Assembly (NCBI GenBank): GCA_023389275.1
Contig: JAEWEN010000094.1
Coordinates: forward strand, 1-10,136
DNA length: 10,136 nucleotides
Origin: Bacillota bacterium
GTDB lineage: Bacteria > Bacillota > Clostridia > Clostridiales > Caloramatoraceae
Reading direction: 5' to 3'
Shown here: positions 5,536-10,136 of the stretch, one piece after another
How positions within the stretch are numbered: the first letter of the stretch is position 1
Layout: each line of letters begins with the position of its first letter
Made by a program: the position numbers and the translations under genes
Notes under the pieces: model-generated
The model's database searches: none
Seen by the model: only the letters and a program-made list of their open reading frames with translations
What the model was told of the DNA's origin: nothing

Positions 5536-5567
5536 ATAGATATTTAACTAAATAGTTAAATATCTAT
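5536..5567. promoter_or_regulatory. Perfect 32-bp palindromic operator, probable SdpR site
   Basis: ATAGATATTTAACTA (5536-5550), a central AA, and TAGTTAAATATCTAT (5553-5567) form a perfect 15-bp inverted repeat. The predicted start of the sdpR transcript, near 5565, lies inside it, so a bound dimer would block RNA polymerase. It is not followed by a T-run on the coding side, so it is not a terminator. Confidence 0.8.
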
Positions 5568-5571
5568 TTAC

Positions 5572-5600
5572 ATTATATTCCATATAGAAAAATTTTACAA
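5572..5600 (-). promoter_or_regulatory. sdpRI promoter
   Basis: TTGTAA (5600-5595), a 17-base spacer and a perfect TATAAT (5577-5572) on the minus strand sit immediately before the palindromic operator. Confidence 0.7.
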
Positions 5601-5660
5601 CTATAAAAATCTAAAAAGAATTCTTCTGTTTTACCTGTTGTATGATATTTATATAATAAA

Positions 5661-5702
5661 AGATCAATAAAAAGATTATAATAATTTCTTTTTTATTGAT
5701 CT
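5661..5702 (-). terminator. Terminator of the second GNAT gene
   Basis: AGATCAATAAAAA (5661-5673) pairs with TTTTTATTGATCT (5690-5702), a 13-bp stem with a 16-base loop. It lies 24 bases past the stop at 5727, with TTTATTATA following on the minus strand. Confidence 0.75.
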
Positions 5703-5726
5703 ATCTCAAAATATATTTTTCTTATT

Positions 5727-6212
5727 TTATAGCTGTTTAGTAAAAATAATTCCATCACAATATGTACCATCTTTTAAACGATAGCCATTTTCTATACTAC
5801 CTACTTCAACCATTCCAAGTGAACGATATAGGTTTAACGCTAATTTGTTAACAGATACTACACAATTATATTGTAGAACCTTAAACCCATACTCCTTACC
5901 TCTTTTAAAAGAATCTAAAACTAATCTCTTTCCTATACCTTTTCCTCTATAATTTAAACGTACACCATAGCTCGTATTACAAATATGTGATCGTCTGCCA
6001 TATCCATTAGGATGAAGAATATAAAATCCTACTATATTATCTCCATCACAGGCACATATAGTTGCAGTTTGACCTGAGAAAAATTTCTTTGCTTCCTCTA
6101 TACTTAATGGTTCTTCTTCCGGATAAGCTACTGCTGAGTCTACAATTTCATTCCAAATTTCAGTAATCTGTGGAATGTCTCTTATTTCATATGGTCTTAT
6201 AATTATATCCAT
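5727..6212 (-). CDS. GNAT-family N-acetyltransferase (phosphinothricin-acetyltransferase-like)
   Basis: Starting at the ATG at 6212, the protein is 161 residues: MDIIIRPYEIRDIPQITEIW and on. Motif A is YGVRLNYRGKGIGKRLVLDS (about residues 82-101), followed by the Asn-Lys-Leu-Ala-Leu-Asn-Leu-Tyr-Arg-Ser-Leu-Gly-Met segment typical of acetyl-CoA binding. The opening RPYEIRDIPQITEIWNEIV resembles the PAT/YncA subgroup, which acetylates small amines, but the substrate is a guess. A GTG three codons upstream (6221) extends the frame but is part of the GAGGTG Shine-Dalgarno itself, 6 bases before the ATG, so 6212 is the right start. It has its own terminator and an upstream -10 box. Confidence 0.88.
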   Translation of the reverse strand: MDIIIRPYEIRDIPQITEIWNEIVDSAVAYPEEEPLSIEEAKKFFSGQTATICACDGDNIVGFYILHPNGYGRRSHICNTSYGVRLNYRGKGIGKRLVLDSFKRGKEYGFKVLQYNCVVSVNKLALNLYRSLGMVEVGSIENGYRLKDGTYCDGIIFTKQL

Positions 6213-6248
6213 AACTAACACCTCAATTTATATTTAATACCCTTTTTA

Positions 6249-6254
6249 AGTATA
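6249..6254 (-). promoter_or_regulatory. Extended -10 box of the second GNAT gene
   Basis: TATACT preceded by TGT on the minus strand forms an extended -10 box 36 bases before the ATG. No good -35 box is seen, which extended -10 promoters can do without. Confidence 0.4.
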
Positions 6255-6322
6255 ACATTCTTTATTTATCATATGTAGAAAATTTCCTTTATAATAGGAT
6301 TTATAGTAAATTTTATTGTAAT

Positions 6323-6352
6323 TTGTCTTATTTTAAGTTAATTTAGTATAAT
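6323..6352 (+). promoter_or_regulatory. Promoter of the MBL-fold lipoprotein gene
   Basis: TTGTCT (6323-6328) and a perfect TATAAT (6347-6352) are spaced by 18 bases. AAGGAGG (6372-6378) follows, 6 bases before the ATG at 6385. Confidence 0.55.
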
Positions 6353-6384
6353 TAGCTTATGTTTAATATATAAGGAGGTTTAAT

Positions 6385-7584
6385 ATGAATAAACTAAAGA
6401 AATCAAAATTTTTATCTCTCATACTAGTAATTGGAATGCTGTTTTCTTTACTTACTGGATGTTCTACTTCAAGTAATGGTTCTAATCAAGTAAATCAAAA
6501 TAAAGAAACAGTAAAAGTAGAGTCTAATTTAGCTAGTAATGAAAATATAAAAACTAACTCTAATCTTAAAGTACACTTTATAAACGTTGGACAAGCTGAT
6601 TGTATTCTTGTTCAAGATGGAAACTCTAATATGCTTATTGATGCAGGAAATAATAATGATTCTAACACTGTCATTAGCTATTTAAAAAAACAAAATATTA
6701 ATAAATTAGATTATGTTATAGGTACACATCCTCATGAGGATCATATAGGATCACTTGATGATGTAATAAAAGAGTTTAATATAGGTAAAGTTTATATGCC
6801 TAAAGTTACTCATACTTCTAAAACATTTAAAGATGTTGTAAATGCCATTAAAAACAAAAATCTTAGTATTACAACACCAACTCCAGGTACAAGCTTTACT
6901 TTAGGATCTTCAACTGCAACAATTCTTGCACCAAACAGTAGTGAATATGAAGATTTAAACAACTATTCAATAGTTATTAAGCTAACCCATGGAAACAATT
7001 CATTTATGTTTACAGGGGATGCAGAGGATGTAAGTGAAAAAGAAATGATTAAAAAAGTATTCGATTTAAAAGCTGATGTTTTAAAATTAGGACATCATGG
7101 AAGCAGCTCTTCTTCTACAGTAGAATTTTTAAATAAGGTAAATCCTAAGTATGCTGTTATTATGACTGAGAAAAATAATTCCTATGGACATCCACATAAA
7201 GAAGTTATGGACAAACTAAAAAGCAAAGGTATAACTGTTTATAGAACAGATGAAAATAATACTATTGTTGCAACTTCTGATGGAAATAAAATAAGCTTTA
7301 ATACAAGCAAAGGAAGCTATTTATATGGTAGAGCAAGCAGTAATTCAAATATAAAAGAAAATATTAATAATACTAAACCCTCTACTAACTCTAATAACAG
7401 TAAAATAGAATCTTCTAAAGCATCTACATCAGATAAAAAGAAGGTTTATTATACTCCTAATGGAAAATCCTATCACTTAACTAGCCAATGTAGAACACTT
7501 TCTAGAAGTAAAACTATACTTTCCGGAACACTTGAGGAAGCAATAAGTTCTGGTCATGCAGATCCATGTGATGTATGTAATTAA
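6385..7584 (+). CDS. MBL-fold (ComEC C-terminal-like) lipoprotein with C-terminal Cys/His domain
   Basis: This 399-residue protein begins with a lipoprotein signal peptide (Lys-rich start, hydrophobic 10-22, lipobox LTGC with Cys26), so it should be anchored outside the membrane. A low-complexity Ser/Asn linker leads to a metallo-beta-lactamase domain (about 61-310). Visible sites are HFINVGQADCILV, LIDAG, the metal site HPHEDH (115-120), TGDAE with Asp212, GHHGS (237-241), and GHPH (268-271). This set is typical of the ComEC/Rec2 hydrolase domain, whose stand-alone members act on nucleic acid or phosphodiesters. After a second Ser/Asn/Lys linker (315-352) comes a small domain with His364, Cys369 and a terminal CDVC (395-398), likely a zinc site. 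The enzyme may be an extracellular nuclease; that role is inferred. Confidence 0.88.
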   Translation: MNKLKKSKFLSLILVIGMLFSLLTGCSTSSNGSNQVNQNKETVKVESNLASNENIKTNSNLKVHFINVGQADCILVQDGNSNMLIDAGNNNDSNTVISYLKKQNINKLDYVIGTHPHEDHIGSLDDVIKEFNIGKVYMPKVTHTSKTFKDVVNAIKNKNLSITTPTPGTSFTLGSSTATILAPNSSEYEDLNNYSIVIKLTHGNNSFMFTGDAEDVSEKEMIKKVFDLKADVLKLGHHGSSSSSTVEFLNKVNPKYAVIMTEKNNSYGHPHKEVMDKLKSKGITVYRTDENNTIVATSDGNKISFNTSKGSYLYGRASSNSNIKENINNTKPSTNSNNSKIESSKASTSDKKKVYYTPNGKSYHLTSQCRTLSRSKTILSGTLEEAISSGHADPCDVCN

Positions 7585-7589
7585 ATTAT

Positions 7590-7618
7590 AAAAGACACTT
7601 CTAATGAAGTGTCTTTTT
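7590..7618. terminator. Shared bidirectional terminator
   Basis: AAAGACACTTC (7591-7601), loop TAAT and GAAGTGTCTTT (7606-7616) form an 11-bp stem, extended by an A-T pair, with T-runs on both strands. The stop codon of the convergent amidase-like gene (7619-7617) lies in its T-run. Confidence 0.92.
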
Positions 7619-8282
7619 AACTCATTTTATATACTCTAACTCCCCCACCTGGATTACTATAAAATAATGATCTATTATTTGAATCGTAAGCATGTGAAGC
7701 ACATATTAAATCACCGTTATTATAGTCTACTATAATTAGAGTATGATATGCATTACCATTATAATCAAGAAAAGAAAGAGCATCTCCTCTTGATGCGTAA
7801 TTGTAAATTTCTCTAAAAGACTCTAAGTTTTTAAAATATGACTTATCAAAATCTTTATAAGAGCTTGCATTTACTTTCCAATAAGTCGAAAAGGCATTAG
7901 CTCCTCTCCAAGTAGAAGATATAGATTTTACATCCCATTTATTTCTTGACCAGCAAAACCAGCTTTTCATACTATATGAATTACTTCCTATCATAGGCTT
8001 ACCACCTACATGTAAAGCCTGTGAAATAAAATTAGCACAATCTCCCCCTAAACCTTTGTAGCTAGGATAAGCATCATTATAATTAATAGCATACTTCATA
8101 GCATATTCAACAGCTTTTTTAGGTGAATATCCACGATTAATATTTAAGTTATCCTTATATATTAGATCATCATAAACTCCTACTAAAGCATTTTTATAAA
8201 GAGTTTCAATTTGATAATAGTTTAGTCCTTGATATTTAGGGTTATTAAATATATTATCATATAATTTCTTGTTATCCCTCAT
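7617..8282 (-). CDS. Amidase_6-domain protein (putative cell-wall amidase/peptidase)
   Basis: The 221-residue protein matches the amidase domain common in clostridia and bacilli. It has RGYSPKKAVEYAMKYAINYN (50-69), the strongly typical GLGGDCANFISQALHVGGKP (77-96) with probable catalytic Cys82, and GNAYHTLIIVDY (176-187) with His180 as the likely partner. A further SHAYD (196-200) follows. This is a papain-like (NlpC/CHAP-type) arrangement. Unlike many relatives it has no signal peptide or wall-binding repeats, so it would be cytoplasmic, enter the spore, or be released by lysis. The upstream region has only a GGGG-type RBS (in ATAGGGGTATTTTAA) before the ATG at 8282. It follows the DUF2935 gene by 11 bases and is co-transcribed with it. 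The cleaved bond is not known. Confidence 0.87.
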   Translation of the reverse strand: MRDNKKLYDNIFNNPKYQGLNYYQIETLYKNALVGVYDDLIYKDNLNINRGYSPKKAVEYAMKYAINYNDAYPSYKGLGGDCANFISQALHVGGKPMIGSNSYSMKSWFCWSRNKWDVKSISSTWRGANAFSTYWKVNASSYKDFDKSYFKNLESFREIYNYASRGDALSFLDYNGNAYHTLIIVDYNNGDLICASHAYDSNNRSLFYSNPGGGVRVYKMS

Positions 8283-8293
8283 TTAAAATACCC

Positions 8294-9217
8294 CTATTTA
8301 ATTTTACTTAAAAGGCGTAAGTAGTGATTTGCCTCTCTTAAAACATGATCTGAAAGCAGTGGTAATATTATAGATTTAACGTTGCAATTTAATATCCCCT
8401 CTGTACCTTGTTTTTTAAAGTTTCTTATATCCTGTGTAAGTTTAACACTTTCTCTTGTAAATTCTTCTAATTGTTTTTTTACTTCAGTTAATGAATTTTC
8501 TTTACTACTTAATTTTTCAAATTGTTTTACAAAATTATCTGCTATTTTAATAAGCTTTTCTTCTGTAGGATCTAGCATGCCCCTTATAAATTTAGCGTGC
8601 TCTTCCATAATATGATTCCAAAATTTTTCTTCATTAAATAATTCTTTTAAAGTATTATCTTCTTCTTTTTGCTGAAGTTTTACAATACTTTTTAAATATT
8701 CTTCTGCTTCCTCAAGTATGTGATCTATCATAAGAGGATAATTTGTGGTAAACATTTTACAATCATTTACGTATGCTTTTATTTTATCTTTAAACTCAAT
8801 AACTTCCTTTAAAACTTCAATTATACAATTATTTATTTCCTCAATTGCTTTAACTATATTTGGGGTAACATCTAATTTGTTATTTCCCCTTTTTATTAAT
8901 CTTAGCTCTTCATCAGTTATATCTGTATTTATATGAATACCTGTATAAAATTCTGTTTTCTTTTCTGCGTTTAAAGTAAAATTTGTAACTAATTCTCCTG
9001 ATGTTAAAGCCTCATTACATATTAATCCAGGTGAAATTCTAATATTTTTTCTTAAAAGCTCCTCAAGCTTACTTTTAAGTTTTTCAGCAAACAACTTAAA
9101 GTTTGAATCTCTAGGAGTTAATGAAAGAGATATAAACATCATATGCTCTTTCATTATTCTTAGGAAAAAAATATTAAGTTCTAAAGATTCCCTTACAAAT
9201 TTATTATTAGATATCAT
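8294..9217 (-). CDS. DUF2935 protein, duplicated ferritin-like helical bundle
   Basis: The 307-residue protein is made of two related helical halves. In the first, ESLELNIFFLRIMKEHMMFI (10-29) and PLMIDHILEEAEEYLK (161-176) are echoed in the second by FWNHIMEEHAKFIRGML (199-215) and PLLSDHVLREANHYLR (287-302). The repeated Glu/His residues on helices (Glu24-His25, His166, Glu206-His207, His291, Glu295) look like metal ligands of a ferritin-like bundle, as known for DUF2935 structures. AAGGAG lies 7 bases before the ATG at 9217. No transmembrane or signal segment is present. The function is unknown; the family is found mainly in spore formers. It is the first gene of a pair with the amidase-like gene. 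Confidence 0.88.
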   Translation of the reverse strand: MISNNKFVRESLELNIFFLRIMKEHMMFISLSLTPRDSNFKLFAEKLKSKLEELLRKNIRISPGLICNEALTSGELVTNFTLNAEKKTEFYTGIHINTDITDEELRLIKRGNNKLDVTPNIVKAIEEINNCIIEVLKEVIEFKDKIKAYVNDCKMFTTNYPLMIDHILEEAEEYLKSIVKLQQKEEDNTLKELFNEEKFWNHIMEEHAKFIRGMLDPTEEKLIKIADNFVKQFEKLSSKENSLTEVKKQLEEFTRESVKLTQDIRNFKKQGTEGILNCNVKSIILPLLSDHVLREANHYLRLLSKIK

Positions 9218-9269
9218 TAGTTACTCCTTAATAAAAATTATATTACTAATAATCATATTCTTATTTATA

Positions 9270-9830
9270 TTAAGAAATAACTCCTCTATCAACTAATTCT
9301 TTAAATACTTCTATTGCTATTTGCTTAATATCTTTTTTCATTTCTACTATTTTTACAGAGTCTTTTTTAATATCTGTGTGGAAAATTTGTTCTATCTCGC
9401 TTATTTTAAATTTATGAGGTACTAAAGCTATAGGTATATTAAAGCTTTTGTATCCTACATTTATATATTTATTTATTATTTCAGCAATATCCGGACAGTC
9501 TGCTATAATTTTTAAAAATCGTTTTTTATCCTCAGCAATCTTTATCTTATGCTTAGAATCAGGCTCTATTTTTTTTAACTCTTTAACAATTTTTTCTTGA
9601 TGATAAATATCCTTTTTTATATCATCCATACTTATTTTCACACCATTTATGTCTAGCTGCTTTATAGAATTAATAAAATTAAATACCTTATCTATAACGT
9701 CATAATTAGAAATTATATATAAACAGGTAACTATTATTAAAATAGTCTTAAATATAACTTCTTTAAAAATTACACTTCTAAGCCCATTTATAAATAACTC
9801 TATATATTCTGGTTCTAAAAATATATACAA
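9270..9830 (-). CDS. Membrane-anchored protein of unknown function
   Basis: A 186-residue protein with one probable membrane segment, VIFKTILIIVTCLYIISNYDVI (about residues 25-46). It is followed by a Lys/Glu-rich helical, possibly coiled-coil region (about 65-110), a hydrophobic turn (INVGYKSFNIPIALVPHKF, about 124-142) and a helical C-terminus ending in a VDRGVIS tail. I do not recognise the family. The start is doubtful: the only standard start codon near the beginning is TTG at 9830-9828, with an in-frame TAA three codons upstream and no Shine-Dalgarno before it. The next Met is past the membrane segment. It ends 52 bases before the DUF2935 gene on the same strand and may head that operon. 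Confidence 0.65.
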   Translation of the reverse strand: MYIFLEPEYIELFINGLRSVIFKEVIFKTILIIVTCLYIISNYDVIDKVFNFINSIKQLDINGVKISMDDIKKDIYHQEKIVKELKKIEPDSKHKIKIAEDKKRFLKIIADCPDIAEIINKYINVGYKSFNIPIALVPHKFKISEIEQIFHTDIKKDSVKIVEMKKDIKQIAIEVFKELVDRGVIS

Positions 9831-9861
9831 ATGTACTTAATTTTAGATATTTCGCACTTTT

Positions 9862-9875
9862 GTTACTTAAGTAAC
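9862..9875. repeat. Perfect 14-bp palindrome
   Basis: GTTACTTAAGTAAC is fully self-complementary and lies 32 bases upstream of the TTG at 9830. It could be an operator for the membrane-protein gene; no regulator for it is in view. Confidence 0.5.
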
Positions 9876-9886
9876 CTTAAAGCCTT

Positions 9887-9937
9887 GGTTGAGCCAGTGC
9901 ATAAATAAAGTTTTTACTTTATTTATCTCCCACAACC
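9887..9937. other. Structured element: helix, asymmetric internal loop, 11-bp hairpin
   Basis: GGTTG (9887-9891) pairs with CAACC (9933-9937). Inside are an internal loop of AGCCAGTGC against CTCCCA, then an 11-bp hairpin, ATAAATAAAGT (9901-9911) with ACTTTATTTAT (9916-9926) and a TTTT loop. The G/C-rich loop bases stand out in AT-rich surroundings, as conserved RNA cores do. It is upstream of the 9830 gene on the minus strand, but I match it to no known riboswitch class, and either strand could be transcribed. Confidence 0.4.
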
Positions 9938-9992
9938 GTATTCTTAAATTTTATATAAAAAGATTTTATTTAACCCTCACTTTTTAGTGATA

Positions 9993-10026
9993 AAATATAA
10001 ACTCCTTTACAGGTTTATTTATATTT
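9993..10026 (-). terminator. Weak AT-only hairpin after the right-edge gene
   Basis: AAATATAAA (9993-10001) pairs with TTTATATTT (10018-10026), 16 bases past the stop at 10042 on the minus strand. With no GC pairs it is a weak terminator candidate. Confidence 0.3.
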
Positions 10027-10041
10027 GTGATTAAATACTTT

Positions 10042-10136
10042 TTAAACTCTATTTTTAAGAATTTCTTTTACTTTTTTAAAGTTTGTATATAAGCTAATTT
10101 CTTTATCATCTTTTCTATTTAATATATTTTTACTAG
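10042..10136 (-). CDS. C-terminal end of an unidentified gene
   Basis: An open minus-strand frame enters from the right edge and ends at TAA 10044-10042, reading SKNILNRKDDKEISLYTNFK then KVKEILKNRV. The segment is Lys-rich and helical and reads like a natural C-terminus. Thirty residues are too few to name a family, and chance openness in AT-rich DNA cannot be excluded. Confidence 0.45.
   Translation of the reverse strand, partial: SKNILNRKDDKEISLYTNFKKVKEILKNRV

Noticed and set aside
5536..5567. Long palindrome before sdpR read as a terminator
   Set aside because: It lies directly between a strong promoter and its gene and has no T-run on that strand; an operator fits better.
6213..6221. 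GTG start for the second GNAT gene
   Set aside because: The GTG is part of the GAGGTG Shine-Dalgarno serving the ATG at 6212.
9887..9937. Known riboswitch or structural RNA (c-di-GMP, cobalamin, TPP, purine, SRP RNA)
   Set aside because: None of the conserved cores that I can recall for these classes matches the loop sequences.

Overview
The window is very AT-rich, with strong GGAGG-type ribosome binding sites, mostly short genes with bacterial 35/10 promoters, and families typical of spore-forming Firmicutes: DUF2935, SdpR/SdpI, an Amidase_6-like protein and DUF5714. It most resembles Clostridium sensu stricto, perhaps the C. sporogenes / C. botulinum group. That placement is inferred from gene content and composition, not from a marker gene. 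Nearly all genes lie on the minus strand. The exceptions are a Cys-rich small protein (910-1206) and an MBL-fold lipoprotein (6385-7584). No tRNA, rRNA, CRISPR array or complete insertion sequence was seen.

Layout. 1-350: 5' part of a ferritin-like (di-iron) protein on the minus strand with a clear promoter. 518-831: remnant of a LysR-type regulator. 910-1206: 98-residue protein with 18 Cys, rich in Asn, Ser and Gly. 1353-1817: GNAT acetyltransferase. 1958-2782: stand-alone ATP-grasp ligase. 2894-3237: a decayed or unusual strip holding a compact promoter/RBS/UGA-containing-ORF/terminator unit and a possible methyltransferase remnant. 3268-4050: DUF5714-family zinc-ribbon protein whose reading frame crosses an in-frame UGA. 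4131-4559: unknown protein. 4629-5504: sdpR-sdpI operon under a perfect 32-bp palindromic operator. 5727-6212: second GNAT. 6385-7584: secreted MBL-fold lipoprotein. 7617-9217: DUF2935 gene and amidase-like gene, 11 bases apart. 9270-9830: membrane-anchored unknown protein. 9862-9937: palindrome plus a structured element. 10042-10136: 3' end of one more gene.

The main discovery candidate is the DUF5714 gene. A simple ORF call starts it at an internal Met (3735) with no RBS, cutting off a zinc-ribbon region. The frame really runs back to a TTG codon at 4050 with a GGGGGA Shine-Dalgarno, interrupted only by TGA at codon 13 in the context Ser-Ser-Cys-TGA. Just after the TGA is a small hairpin with a GGUC loop, the geometry of a bacterial SECIS element. 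This suggests a Cys-Sec selenoprotein in a family where I know of no described selenoprotein. A recent nonsense mutation is the main alternative, and the decayed strip next to it is a reason for caution. A second short frame (2938-3099), in a unit with intact promoter, RBS and terminator, also carries a TGA followed by a hairpin at the same 15-nt distance. It lacks a standard start codon and is weaker.

Functional links are mostly local. SdpR should repress its own promoter and control SdpI, an immunity-type membrane protein, but no sdpABC toxin genes are present. DUF2935 and the amidase-like protein are probably co-transcribed. The other genes look like independent units separated by strong hairpin terminators.
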